NCBI RefSeq assembly: GCF_018130145.1
Contig: NZ_JAFCMB010000035.1
Location: 1 to 43,984, forward strand
DNA: 43,984 bases
Source: Bradyrhizobium sp. AUGA SZCCT0176
GTDB taxonomy: Bacteria > Pseudomonadota > Alphaproteobacteria > Rhizobiales > Xanthobacteraceae
Direction: 5' to 3'
Positions 14,766-23,315 of this stretch are shown here, in pieces; within the stretch, counting starts at the first letter, position 1; each line of letters opens with the position of its first letter. The notes beneath the pieces are model-generated. The model was given only the letters and a program-made list of their open reading frames with translations, did not search any database and was not told the origin of the DNA. A program made the translations under genes and the position numbers.

Positions 14766-15589
14766 CAGACGACGCCGATAACAGGCATATCGAAGGCAAT
14801 CAGGTTGCTTGGCCCTGTTGGCACGGGCGCCACATCATCCACCAATTTGCAGAAGCCGATTTCCCGGGGATAGGTCTCAGGACGCCAACCGAAGAACCAC
14901 GGCAGCCGCTTCCCCACTGCCGCCAGAAACGGGTTCATATATTCGCGGTGCCACGCTGGCGTGATCAGGGAGAGCGGGATGGTCGTCTCGCGCCACGCAC
15001 CGATTTCAATGCCGCCAAGCGAATTGCCGGTCTCGCTCATTCCGTTGATGACGTTGGATTTCCTGCCGTGGGGAAGCGGAACGTGCCCGACATAAACCTT
15101 CCTCTCGACAATCAATAGTTTCCCGACATAGACCACGGCCGCGCGCGGGATGTCGTCACCCGTCTGCAGTTTGATCCTGATCTCTGCCAACGATTGAGGA
15201 TCGAAGCGAAATAGCGCCGGGCCATCGTCCGGCAACATGACTTCTTCGACGATCTCCGTCCAGACGCCATCAATGAACCCTTCGATGGAAACGACGATTG
15301 CCGACGATCCCCAATTATGCCGCGCAACTCCGACGTAATCGATCTCGTCGACTTCGTTCGTCGTGATGGTGAGATACTGCTCGCTGTCATCCTCCGCCCG
15401 CCATTCGAGATGCGTTGCCGGATTTGCGAGGTTCGAGGCCGGAAATCCAGCCTCCTCGGTATCAGCGACGATTGTCTCTGCCGTCACTACGTTGTGCCAT
15501 CCGATCACCGGATGATCGAGCGTCAGGCCACCCGGAAGGCCTGTCGGAGAGGCCGCCTGCAGAACAATGGCACTTGAAATAACGATCAT
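14765..15589 (-). CDS. Distal tail-associated protein
   Basis: This 274-residue, beta-rich protein has an Asp/Glu-rich jelly-roll-like middle (VWTEIVEEVMLPDDGPALF) and a C-terminal part ending in WFFGWRPETYPREIGFC. It sits between the tape measure and the hub gene, where minor tail proteins of siphophages (distal tail or hub-attached) are encoded. Its stop and the next start share a base (TGATG). The exact role is not resolved. Confidence 0.6.
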   Translation of the reverse strand: MIVISSAIVLQAASPTGLPGGLTLDHPVIGWHNVVTAETIVADTEEAGFPASNLANPATHLEWRAEDDSEQYLTITTNEVDEIDYVGVARHNWGSSAIVVSIEGFIDGVWTEIVEEVMLPDDGPALFRFDPQSLAEIRIKLQTGDDIPRAAVVYVGKLLIVERKVYVGHVPLPHGRKSNVINGMSETGNSLGGIEIGAWRETTIPLSLITPAWHREYMNPFLAAVGKRLPWFFGWRPETYPREIGFCKLVDDVAPVPTGPSNLIAFDMPVIGVV

Positions 15590-17715
15590 CAGGCCGGCAC
15601 CACGTTCAACCGATAGCCGTCCGCGGTCATCTCATTGATTCCTTCGATGATTGCCCGGAATGCGTCGCGGGTCGCCGCGATCGGCATCGAAAGATTGATC
15701 GGCTGCGATCCTGCACCTCGCCGCAGATCGTTGCCGCCGCCCTGCTCCTGGCGTCCGGAAGCATCTCCACCATCCTTGAACGATGGAAGATTTCCCGAAT
15801 TGATCGCCTGAAGTAGAGGAGCAAACTGCTTGGTCGCCGCCGCGTTCACAACAAACTCGCCATCCGAAAGGCGCGCCGGAATACTGTCGGACGTGCCCGT
15901 GCCCGGACCGCTGACAAAACCGCCATCAGCAAATAGTCCTCCGGTGCCGGTCAGACTCAGGCCAGTTCCGCCGACCATGCCACCGTCCGAAAACCCGAAT
16001 ATCGCGGTTCGGATAGCCTTGAAGATCAGCATCTTGACAATCATTGCCGCGATGTCCGCGATCAGCGACGTAGCAAACGCCTTAAAGGCATCAGCAGCAG
16101 ACTTCGTTCCCGTGACCAACGCGGCCAAGTTCGTCGAGAGCGAGTTGACCGCGCCTGTCGCCAACTGATCCATCTGCATTCCGAAATCCGCAGCGGCAAT
16201 CGCCGCGGACGTGAACGATGGGAATGTTATTCTTGCCTGCATTACCGAAAGCTGGTCAGCGCTGGCGCCGGCTGCCAGCATCGCTGCACTATACTGCTGA
16301 ACCTGCTGCGCTCTCTGATCCCATGGCATTGATGCCTGGTCGATCAGCTGCGCTCCCTGCATCTTCAGAGCCGCAGCAGCGGCTGCATTGCCCGCGTCGG
16401 TTATTGCTTTCGTTACGCCCGCCGTGATCGTGATGTTCTTTGCAGCAACAATGGCCCAAGCTTCCGCCTCAAGCCGCATTTTGGCCTGCTCGCCGGTACT
16501 TTTGCCGACGGTCGCTGCATCGGCGTTCATGGCCGCCGCGCGTTTGGCTGAGCTGTCCAAGAACGATTTTAGCGCATTGCTTGCATCTTCAGACACAGCC
16601 TTCCATGGCGCATCTTTCTTCAGCTTGTCCGCAACGCCGGTCATATGACCCATGAACGTATCGACCGAAGCCGACATTTCAGACATAGCTTTATCGGTCT
16701 CGTCGGGTGCCCAGAGCTTTTGAACCACGTCCTTGAGACCCGTCATCGCCACCGAGGTGTCGGCGGCGGACTTCTTCATGGTCTCAAATGCACCGGTAAA
16801 GTCACCGCTGGTGAGCTGCCCGAACGCGGCCTTCAGGTTGACAGCAGTGGCGAAGATTTGCTGCCATGTGGTGATTAGAGTGGTCCCGACAGTTACGATG
16901 CCGGCCATGACAGTTGCCATCTTGTCGCCGATCACGTTCCAGAGTTGCGAATCCTCGCGCGACTTCAGAAGAACAACGGAGAGAGCCTCAAACGAGGGCA
17001 TCAGTTTAGCGGTTATGGTAACGAACAAGCTTTTCTTGATCGTATCCATTTTTCGAAGGTTGTCGTTGAACCGTTCGGCGGCCTGAGCCGTTTTGGAGTC
17101 GATCACCCCTCCCCAGCGCTCAAGCTCGTCACCGCTTTCCTTCAGGCCAGCAGCGCCCTGGTTGAGCAGCGGAATCATGTCCGCGCCCGCTTTGCCGAAT
17201 AGCTGGATGGCCAGAGCAGTCTTTGCTGCGCCGTCTCTGTAGGTCGCAAACTTCCCGGCAACGTCCGATATGACGTCCGCGGAGTTTCTTATCGTTCCGT
17301 CTTGGTCTTTGACAGCGACGCCCATCTGCGTGAACGCCTGCCCCGCGGGGCTGGCGGCGTCATTCGCAGCGGAGATTATCGCCTTGGACAGCTTCCCGAC
17401 CGACTTCCCGAGCGACTCCATACTCACGTCGGAGAGCTCAGCGGCATAGCCGAGCTTCGACAGCGCCTCAGTGCTCATGCCTGTCGACTGAGACATTTTG
17501 TTCAGTTTGTCGGCGCTGTCGATCGTCGACTGGATCGATCCCGCGATCTGAACAGCGGCAGCGGCTACGCCGGCTGCGACCGCAGCCATACCAGCCGTGA
17601 CGGCGACGCCGAACGCACCGAGCTTGGACTGCGAGTCCTTCAGGCCCTTATCGAGCGCGGCAGTGTCCGCCCCGAGGACGACCCGGAGCGCGCCGATCAC
17701 AGATGCGCCTGCCAT
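15589..17715 (-). CDS. Tape measure protein
   Basis: This is a 708-residue, Ala/Ser/Lys-rich, mostly helical protein. The N-terminus (VIGALRVVLGADTAALDKGL) is the standard opening of small-siphophage tape measures, followed by a hydrophobic stretch, VTAGMAAVAAGVAAAAVQIAG. Near the C-terminus are the Gly-rich FADGGFVSGPGTGTSDSIPA and LSDGEFVVNAAAT, also typical. The ATG at 17715 shares a base with the chaperone stop (TGATG); a TTG one codon upstream is less likely. At roughly 0.15 nm per residue, the rule of thumb for tape measures, the tail would be about 105 nm. Confidence 0.9.
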   Translation of the reverse strand: MAGASVIGALRVVLGADTAALDKGLKDSQSKLGAFGVAVTAGMAAVAAGVAAAAVQIAGSIQSTIDSADKLNKMSQSTGMSTEALSKLGYAAELSDVSMESLGKSVGKLSKAIISAANDAASPAGQAFTQMGVAVKDQDGTIRNSADVISDVAGKFATYRDGAAKTALAIQLFGKAGADMIPLLNQGAAGLKESGDELERWGGVIDSKTAQAAERFNDNLRKMDTIKKSLFVTITAKLMPSFEALSVVLLKSREDSQLWNVIGDKMATVMAGIVTVGTTLITTWQQIFATAVNLKAAFGQLTSGDFTGAFETMKKSAADTSVAMTGLKDVVQKLWAPDETDKAMSEMSASVDTFMGHMTGVADKLKKDAPWKAVSEDASNALKSFLDSSAKRAAAMNADAATVGKSTGEQAKMRLEAEAWAIVAAKNITITAGVTKAITDAGNAAAAAALKMQGAQLIDQASMPWDQRAQQVQQYSAAMLAAGASADQLSVMQARITFPSFTSAAIAAADFGMQMDQLATGAVNSLSTNLAALVTGTKSAADAFKAFATSLIADIAAMIVKMLIFKAIRTAIFGFSDGGMVGGTGLSLTGTGGLFADGGFVSGPGTGTSDSIPARLSDGEFVVNAAATKQFAPLLQAINSGNLPSFKDGGDASGRQEQGGGNDLRRGAGSQPINLSMPIAATRDAFRAIIEGINEMTADGYRLNVVPA

Positions 17716-18080
17716 CAATCTTCCTTAGATTTGAGATCGCCGCCTAGCGCCACAGTCCATTGCTTTGCGATGGCCTGCATGTCTTGCCAGGATTGAGGTT
17801 TGCGATCCCGCTCTCGGACCAGTAGTTTCTTAAGAGTTGGGATTTTCTTCGCCCGCTGAAGGCTGGCGAATGTGTGAGCGAGCCAGGCCCGTTCATTGTG
17901 CTCGCGGGTGAGTTGCGAGGTCTTGCCCTTGAGGATGCGGGCAATCTGGCGCGGGGTACGGCGCCAGAAGTCGTCTTCGTCGAATCCGGCCGAAAGCCAG
18001 TGGCTCAGGAGGTCGAGCCAGTCCGACCTTTCGGCCTCTTCGGAGGGCGGCGGGTGCCGCTCGCCTCCGGGAAGGCGGCA
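17715..18080 (-). CDS. Tail assembly chaperone, second frame (T-like; probable frameshift product)
   Basis: An open frame without ATG, GTG or TTG near its beginning runs from 18080, after an in-frame TAA at 18081-18083, to the TGA at 17715-17717. It is in the -1 frame relative to the upstream chaperone gene, which it overlaps by up to 76 bases. Its product includes DWLDLLSHWLSAGFDEDDFW, TPRQIARILKGKTSQL and LTREHNERAWLAHTFASLQR, which is the look of T-type tail chaperones. It lies directly before the tape measure gene. A -1 ribosomal frameshift giving a G-T fusion is the simplest explanation. No canonical XXXYYYZ heptamer is visible in the overlap; a CTG start at the G stop (CTGA) is the alternative. 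Confidence 0.7.
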   Translation of the reverse strand, partial: CRLPGGERHPPPSEEAERSDWLDLLSHWLSAGFDEDDFWRRTPRQIARILKGKTSQLTREHNERAWLAHTFASLQRAKKIPTLKKLLVRERDRKPQSWQDMQAIAKQWTVALGGDLKSKED

Positions 18081-18373
18081 TTAATGGCCGCACCGATCTT
18101 CTGGATGGCCTTCAGCATGCCGCCGCCGGCCACCATGATCTCCCCCGCCTCTTTGAGGGTGACGTCCGGATGGTTCTGCTGCAGGGCCGCGTGAAGCATC
18201 CTCCGGACCATACTGATCGACATGAGGGCTGGGTTCTGCATCTCGGCGGCAATCGCACCGAAGCCCTTCCCTGTTGCCTCTTCCATGGCGCAAATCGCAT
18301 CGATGTCGAAGAACAGAATATAGCTCTTGTCGCCGGCGGTGATTTCGATCTCACCCTTGAGCGGATTTGCCAT
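18005..18373 (-). CDS. Tail assembly chaperone G-like (GTA gp10-like)
   Basis: This 122-residue protein begins with a beta-rich part (LKGEIEITAGDKSYILFFDI) followed by helices (ICAMEEATGKGFGAIAAEM), matching the small tail proteins found between tail tube and tape measure in gene-transfer-agent-like and siphophage clusters. Its C-terminus is disordered and basic (RRPPKRPKGRTGSTS). It probably coats the tape measure during tail assembly. It starts 3 bases after the tail tube stop. Confidence 0.8.
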   Translation of the reverse strand: MANPLKGEIEITAGDKSYILFFDIDAICAMEEATGKGFGAIAAEMQNPALMSISMVRRMLHAALQQNHPDVTLKEAGEIMVAGGGMLKAIQKIGAAINAAFPEASGTRRPPKRPKGRTGSTS

Positions 18374-18376
18374 GGG

Positions 18377-18811
18377 TTACGCCTGCACCAGACTCGGCTT
18401 GCCCGAGACCTTGAAAGTCACCGAAGCCGCCATCTTGTCGTCGAGCGGCGCATCCGGCTCGAACCCGGTGAGGATCCCGGCGAACGAGAAGTAGGAGCCG
18501 TCGGGGAACAGGATTTGACGGTTCTTCACTGCGGACGGGCCGTCAAGATCCAGTTCGGCGGTGAGTGCGAGCGCCGCGGAGCCGCCGGGCACGAAGTTCA
18601 GCTCGAGCGAAACCTCCCCGCCGTCCTTCAGGCCCGCGATGAACTCGCGCCATGCGCCGGGGCTTTCCTCGTGCGTGGCGTCGACCGTGTCGCGCGCCAT
18701 GGCCGGCGGCGTGATGCCGGTGACCTCCGCAAGGGTCGTGAACACTTCCGGCGCCGCACCGTTGCCGGTCTTGAACAGCGTCTGATAGCCAATGCGGGCA
18801 CTGGTCGCCAT
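18377..18811 (-). CDS. Major tail tube protein
   Basis: This 144-residue, beta-rich protein begins ARIGYQTLFKTGNGAAPEVF and contains ARDTVDATHEES and SFAGILTGFEPDAPLDDKM, the usual layout of siphophage tail tube proteins. It lies between the tail completion genes and the chaperones, as expected. Tube subunits polymerise around the tape measure. Confidence 0.85.
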   Translation of the reverse strand: MATSARIGYQTLFKTGNGAAPEVFTTLAEVTGITPPAMARDTVDATHEESPGAWREFIAGLKDGGEVSLELNFVPGGSAALALTAELDLDGPSAVKNRQILFPDGSYFSFAGILTGFEPDAPLDDKMAASVTFKVSGKPSLVQA

Positions 18812-18872
18812 CGGGATTACTCCATGTCTGATTTAGGGAAGCCCGCGACGTCGCCCCGGCGGGGATGGGGAA

Positions 18873-19334
18873 CTATTTTCCGGCTGCGATCTTGGCTGCG
18901 AGCCGTTCTGCTTTCTTGGCGAGACGCGCGCGCGCCTTCTCGATTTGTTCGGCCAGACTGTCTTTGATGCCGTTCAGCACCCTCTGCACATTGCTATCGA
19001 AGGCCGGCCGGAGATGCGGTTGCGCGGTCTGGTGCGCGTTTCCGAACTCGGTCTGAACGCCCTTCGCGTGCGGCCCGGGGCCGATGTAGACTTCCACCAT
19101 GCTCTCTTTGCGGTTCAGGCCCTTTTGCCTTCGCGAGAGCTTTTGCCCGACGGTGTACGATTCCTTCAGTCCGCCCTTGAGCCGCGGCGCGTTGCGCTCG
19201 CCTGCTTCTTTGATCGGCGCGCCCTGCTCTTTCAACGTTCGGAGCAGAACGTTTCGCGCGGTTGCCTTGGGTAGCTCGGTCAGGGCCTCATCCAGTTCGG
19301 CAAGCCCTTCGATTTTGAAGGTCTGTCGAGCCAT
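18873..19334 (-). CDS. HK97 gp10-like tail completion protein
   Basis: This 153-residue protein has KIEGLAELDEALTELPKATA at its N-terminus and AGERNAPRLKGGLKESYTVG with VQTEFGNAHQTAQPHLRPAF further on, the signature regions of the HK97-gp10 family that joins head and tail. The C-terminus is a long basic helix. The ATG at 19334 has GAGG 7 bases upstream and shares a base with the previous stop. Confidence 0.85.
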   Translation of the reverse strand: MARQTFKIEGLAELDEALTELPKATARNVLLRTLKEQGAPIKEAGERNAPRLKGGLKESYTVGQKLSRRQKGLNRKESMVEVYIGPGPHAKGVQTEFGNAHQTAQPHLRPAFDSNVQRVLNGIKDSLAEQIEKARARLAKKAERLAAKIAAGK

Positions 19335-19741
19335 CACAATTCCTCGTAATGAACGAACCAGTCCCGCTGCACTCCGAACATCTGCACGGCATCGTCGTAC
19401 AGCTCGCGCTCGTCGGCCTGGAAAACTCCCTGTACCCTCACAATGTTGGCGCCGGTCCCCATCTCGCCGGAATAGCCGTCGACGCGGTCTTTCACTCGAT
19501 TTGCGAGCACCACCGCCGCGTCAGCGGTCGGCGCCCATGCCGCTATCTGGATGCGGGGATGCGCGTACCCGGTTGATCCCTGCATGTTGTAATCGCCACC
19601 GCCGGAAACCCGGTTGTAGACGACGCTCGCCTGCTTCTGGCCTTGGGGCAGCACGATCGGATAGACCCGCGCGACCACCAGGGCGGAGATGTTGGAATCG
19701 CCCAGCAGAAACTCACGCAACGCTGGGCGGATGTCCTTCAT
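19334..19741 (-). CDS. DUF3168-like tail terminator protein
   Basis: This 135-residue protein has IRPALREFLLGDSNISALVV at the start, VYPIVLPQGQKQASVVYNRV in the middle and a C-terminal YDDAVQMFGVQRDWF. This matches the DUF3168 family found next to gp10-like proteins, which caps the tail tube. It ends in a TGATG overlap with the gp10-like gene. Confidence 0.8.
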   Translation of the reverse strand: MKDIRPALREFLLGDSNISALVVARVYPIVLPQGQKQASVVYNRVSGGGDYNMQGSTGYAHPRIQIAAWAPTADAAVVLANRVKDRVDGYSGEMGTGANIVRVQGVFQADERELYDDAVQMFGVQRDWFVHYEEL

Positions 19742-19742
19742 T

Positions 19743-20153
19743 TTACGTGCCCAGGACGCCGGAATAGTTGAACGATAGCTTGAGAACCGTGGTGGACGTC
19801 GCGATGCCGACGATGCACAGATATTCGGACGAACTCACGTCCGCGAGCGGACAGATGAGGCCCGCGCCGCCGGATTGATAATAGGTTACGCCAGCGGTCA
19901 TCGTGGCGCCGATCGTGATACTCCCGGACTTCTGGTAATCGACGGGCTGACCAGCGGACGCGCTGTTAAGCGCGACGCCGATCGGCGTGCGGGCTAACAC
20001 CGTAGCGGAGTCCGCGTCGGCAGCGACAATCGTACCGTCGGCGGCTTTGTAGACCGTCATGCCGGCGGTTATCGTACCGCCAGCCAAACCGCGGTCGGTG
20101 GTCGCGCCCGCGCCCGGAAGAACGTTCGCGGCAGTAACGGAAAGATCGGTCAT
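19743..20153 (-). CDS. Structural (decoration-type) protein
   Basis: This 136-residue, beta-rich, Gly/Ala/Thr-rich protein contains a repeated GxTITAGMTVY-like element (TITAGMTVYKAADG and ATMTAGVTYYQSGG). Proteins of this type, resembling DUF2190 cement proteins, decorate capsids or are minor virion parts. Position between connector and tail terminator genes is unusual for a decoration protein, so the role is open. Confidence 0.55.
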   Translation of the reverse strand: MTDLSVTAANVLPGAGATTDRGLAGGTITAGMTVYKAADGTIVAADADSATVLARTPIGVALNSASAGQPVDYQKSGSITIGATMTAGVTYYQSGGAGLICPLADVSSSEYLCIVGIATSTTVLKLSFNYSGVLGT

Positions 20154-20175
20154 AGCTTTTCCTTTCGGTGAGAAT

Positions 20176-20559
20176 TTACGTGGTTACGTCCGCGCGCCGC
20201 AGCGTCTTGATGGAGAGATCGACTTGCCGCCCGACTTCGTCGGAAGAAATGATGTCGTGAACCAAATTCCAAGCCGGGCTCTGCGCATTCGCCGCGATGC
20301 CGTCGACGGGATAGATGATGCGGTCTTCCGGCCCCAGAGGGCGCGAGGCTGACGCAATTTCGTGAAAGCGGATCGTGAACGTCGTCTCTTGGCTCGCGAC
20401 ATTTTCAGGATTTGCGAACTTCTCGCTGCCCTTGGTGGGCGCGACAAACGCGAGGCACTTGTAGCAAAGGTCTGCCCAGGTCTCGACTTCCTCGCCAGAT
20501 CCAGACTGCGTGACCGTTTTCCGCTGGATGATGATCTGCCGATCATAGCGGCGCTGCAT
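20176..20559 (-). CDS. Head-tail adaptor (head closure) protein
   Basis: This 127-residue protein begins MQRRYDRQIIIQRKTVTQSG, with TWADLCYKCLAFVAPTKGSE and TFTIRFHEIASASRPLGPED, the pattern of the phage head-tail joining family (SPP1 gp16-like). It would close the portal exit before tail docking. It overlaps the connector stop by one base. Confidence 0.8.
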   Translation of the reverse strand: MQRRYDRQIIIQRKTVTQSGSGEEVETWADLCYKCLAFVAPTKGSEKFANPENVASQETTFTIRFHEIASASRPLGPEDRIIYPVDGIAANAQSPAWNLVHDIISSDEVGRQVDLSIKTLRRADVTT

Positions 20560-21158
20560 CAGAAGCGCGCCCGTTTGGAAATTCCGAACAGTGCCGCCGC
20601 GCCCATCGGAACCTCATTCACGATATTGCCGACGTTGACCGCTGACGGATTGTCGAACCAATGACGGATCAACAGGAACATGCCCTGCTTGATGTTGTCC
20701 GGAACGCTGCTCGTCTTTGGTGACCCTGCGATGTCCGCGTAGCCCGCAAGATATGCGACACGGACTCCTGCAGGCTCAACTCCAACGGACGGAAGCGCAT
20801 AAGTCGTGATGAACTCGACATAGGCGCCGAGATCGTCATTCTTCAGCGTGTAATTCGTGCTGGTGACTGTCTGCTCGACGCCTGACGTGTCAATGTATTT
20901 CACGCTGCCGATCGAGATGACCGGGAATAGCGGCAATCGAAACTTCGAACACCAGCCGTCATAGTCCTGGCGCCAAGTCTGCTCGCACAACGCGCGCCCA
21001 AGGATACCCGTCCACCCGTCCAGATACGACGTCGCCGCAGCAATGAGCCCGGTGATCAACGTGTCCTTTTCACTGTAGCCGATATCCAGCGCCGCCTTCA
21101 CTTCAGCAAGTGTGACGGGCTTGATAACCGGTGCTGTTACGAGGACGGGACGGTACAT
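20559..21158 (-). CDS. Head-tail connector (gp6-like) protein
   Basis: This 199-residue protein starts with PVTLAEVKAALDIGYSEKDT and an early helix LITGLIAAATSYLDGWTG, the usual start of gp6-like (TIGR02215-type) DNA packaging connectors. The rest is beta-rich, ending in IKQGMFLLIRHWFDN. It forms a ring below the portal. Confidence 0.8.
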   Translation of the reverse strand: MYRPVLVTAPVIKPVTLAEVKAALDIGYSEKDTLITGLIAAATSYLDGWTGILGRALCEQTWRQDYDGWCSKFRLPLFPVISIGSVKYIDTSGVEQTVTSTNYTLKNDDLGAYVEFITTYALPSVGVEPAGVRVAYLAGYADIAGSPKTSSVPDNIKQGMFLLIRHWFDNPSAVNVGNIVNEVPMGAAALFGISKRARF

Positions 21159-21160
21159 TT

Positions 21161-22498
21161 CTAGGCCCCAAGGCGCGGGACATACGGCGCCGCGATGGGG
21201 CCGGCGTTGAGCATGGCGCCCGTGATCAGAATATCTATGAAGTCATCCGACCCAAACGTGCCGCGCAGCACCGGCGCTTGCGCCGTGGCGTTAGCGGCGA
21301 CGGTTTGCGTCTCACTGAACCGCGTCCACGCGCCCGTGACGACCTTGTTGACCTGCGTTCCGTTCAGAAGCCGCATTCCGACGTTGTACGCCGTGACGCC
21401 ATCCGTCGACCGCATGTAGTGCGAATACGTCGCCATCCCAGCGGGAATGTCGGAAGCCCGCTGCCAGCCGGTGAAATCGGAAGACGTAGCGCCGCCGCCC
21501 TTGTCCGCAATGATGCGGCCGACCATCCGGCCGAACGGACCTATCGTGTAGGCCGCGAACACGCGCCTGTAGCGATACGCAGGCAGCGAGCCGGGCAGCG
21601 TGTAGGTCTGCATGTTGTTGACGTCATAGGGCGCGCTGGTCGCTGGCGACCCCGTGGAATGGTAATAGCCGTCGTTGACGATCGTGACGGTCGTTCCGCT
21701 AACATGCAGTCCCTCGACGGCCTGCGCGGTATCGAGCCGCCATTGATTGACGATTCGGTCTTTGGCCTTGTCGAAGGCGATCAGGACGGCGGCCGCACCG
21801 TTCGCGCCGGAACTCGCCCACAAATAACCGGCCGTGCCGCGCGCGGCGTCGACGTGGAAATGGTCGATCGGGCCGCCCTGCCCGGTCCAGTCGAAGCTGC
21901 GCAGGATAATGCCCGATAGGCTGATGCAGATCGAGGCGCCGGTCGCGTTGTCACTAACCCACAAGCCCTGCAGTGCATCATCCCACGTCAACCCGTTTGG
22001 CGTGGTGTACGGCACCGAGAGCGGCGCCCGCGCCTGGTTGCCCACACGGTCAACAAAGTAGACGAGCCCCGTAGCCGCGCCGCACCACGCGACACAATCC
22101 AAAGGTGTCACGTAGGCCACGCCCTGCATGCCAGTATTGGGCGTCACGGCGAATTGAGAGACCAGCGTCGTGCCGTCCAGCGAGACTTGGCACAGGCTGG
22201 TAAAGGGACTTGATCCATCGGTAGCGGTCTTCTGGCCGTAGTTCCCGACCCACCACGTATTGTTCACCGGGTCGTGCGCCAGGCCCGTACAGGTGAAGCC
22301 TTCACCTACCGCGCCGCCGGTTGCGTCCGGCACCTGCTGCTGGCTCGCGACGGAGAGTGTCGGCCCATCGGGAAAGAGCGCGTTCACGCCCGTACCGCCC
22401 TGAAAGCCGCTCCATCCTGAAAAGTTTTCGCTAAATGGGAGAAAATTGCGGACATTCGCTCCCAGAAGGCCAGTCATCATCCGGCGCGATAAATCCAC
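21161..22498 (-). CDS. Head-fibre-like protein with beta-propeller insert
   Basis: This is a 445-residue protein. The first about 45 residues (NFLPFSENFSGWSGFQGGTG) and the last about 150 (ending FIDILITGAMLNAGPIAAPY) look like the two parts of a carbohydrate-binding-type jelly roll seen in phage head spike/fibre proteins. Between them, residues about 65-300 contain repeated strands of propeller type (FTCTGLAHDPVNNTWWVGNY, VAYVTPLDCVAWCGAATGLV, NGLTWDDALQGLWVSDNATG). It would be a virion surface protein able to bind sugars. It lies inside the head-gene block. Confidence 0.6.
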   Translation of the reverse strand: MDLSRRMMTGLLGANVRNFLPFSENFSGWSGFQGGTGVNALFPDGPTLSVASQQQVPDATGGAVGEGFTCTGLAHDPVNNTWWVGNYGQKTATDGSSPFTSLCQVSLDGTTLVSQFAVTPNTGMQGVAYVTPLDCVAWCGAATGLVYFVDRVGNQARAPLSVPYTTPNGLTWDDALQGLWVSDNATGASICISLSGIILRSFDWTGQGGPIDHFHVDAARGTAGYLWASSGANGAAAVLIAFDKAKDRIVNQWRLDTAQAVEGLHVSGTTVTIVNDGYYHSTGSPATSAPYDVNNMQTYTLPGSLPAYRYRRVFAAYTIGPFGRMVGRIIADKGGGATSSDFTGWQRASDIPAGMATYSHYMRSTDGVTAYNVGMRLLNGTQVNKVVTGAWTRFSETQTVAANATAQAPVLRGTFGSDDFIDILITGAMLNAGPIAAPYVPRLGA

Positions 22499-22501
22499 CG
22501 C

Positions 22502-22996
22502 TCAGACCACGAAGCCGTAGAGAAGAATTTGGCGCGCAACTGCGGTAGCGGTGAATGCGCCAGTTGTGATCAATTCGCCGAAGAGACTCGTTCCGGCCAG
22601 CTTGAAATCTTGCTGATCGGAAAATTGCGTCTTGATGTAGCAAGCCGCTCCGAGATCGGCTGGCGTCCCGAGTGCGAGCGTCCCGCGATACGAAGGGAGG
22701 TCAGCAGATGCGAGGGTCCAAGCGGCATTATCGGCCTGGGCACTAGGCGGCGTGACGTTGTAGAGGGCGAGCGAATAGCTCGTTTCTCCGGAGATGACCG
22801 CCGTCTGATCAATCTTGATGACTGCAGAGACGATGCGGATCAGCGCGCCTTCCGGGACGATCCGCCCGACGCTGTCGGTAAATGCGAACTCCTTCGCAAC
22901 GGAGACGATGTCTCCGGCACCGTAGGCTGCTGCGGCCGGCGTAAACGTCGCCGACGCAGAAATACCGGTGCCGACGATGAACATACTCTCCGTCAT
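22502..22996 (-). CDS. Virion surface/decoration-type protein
   Basis: This 164-residue, beta-rich protein (FTPAAAAYGAGDIVSVAKEF, then SLALYNVTPPSAQADNAAW) stops 3 bases before the head-fibre-like gene. Its composition fits a capsid-attached or fibre-base protein. It may anchor the neighbour; this is from context only. Confidence 0.5.
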   Translation of the reverse strand: MTESMFIVGTGISASATFTPAAAAYGAGDIVSVAKEFAFTDSVGRIVPEGALIRIVSAVIKIDQTAVISGETSYSLALYNVTPPSAQADNAAWTLASADLPSYRGTLALGTPADLGAACYIKTQFSDQQDFKLAGTSLFGELITTGAFTATAVARQILLYGFVV

Positions 22997-23019
22997 TGCG
23001 GACTCCTAAAAGCGAGGGG

Positions 23020-23298
23020 CTACTTGCGGCGCGCGTCTTTGTCTTTATGCGGGCGCCGGTCATGAGATGGCGCCACTGCAGTCTTTTCCGGCTCCGGCAC
23101 CGGCGCCGTCGTCTTCTCGACGACGGGTTCAGACTCGCGCTGTGGAGTGGCGACGGCGCGCTCCACCTTCTCGACGGGGCCGTGTGGCACCGCCGAGCCG
23201 GAGGAAACCAGATGCTCGCCATCTTCCCGGTCCAAGATTTCTCCGGCATTCCAGCCGCCGTCCGGACCGGCCTTGGTCGTCAGCATTCTGACTTTCAT
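23020..23298 (-). CDS. Small basic-tailed hypothetical protein
   Basis: This is a 92-residue protein. The first about 35 residues look folded (KVRMLTTKAGPDGGWNAGEI), and the rest is a disordered Pro/Glu/Lys-rich tail ending in KDKDARRK. The start is at ATG 23298; a longer frame upstream to 23385 lies within the previous gene and has no good ribosome site. The N-terminus resembles the short domains seen in minor head proteins. The function is unknown. Confidence 0.55.
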   Translation of the reverse strand: MKVRMLTTKAGPDGGWNAGEILDREDGEHLVSSGSAVPHGPVEKVERAVATPQRESEPVVEKTTAPVPEPEKTAVAPSHDRRPHKDKDARRK

Positions 23299-23315
23299 TG
23301 TTTTGGCCTTTCGAC

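Noticed and set aside
17744..17944. 66-codon - strand frame after the chaperone
   Set aside because: It is in a different frame from the convincing T-like product, which better fits chaperone features.
18170..18967. 265-codon + strand frame opposite tail genes
   Set aside because: It is opposite the chaperone, tail tube and gp10-like genes, and is His/Arg-rich as expected of antisense frames.
21131..21919. 262-codon + strand frame opposite the head-fibre-like gene
   Set aside because: It is an antisense shadow without start signals or motifs.
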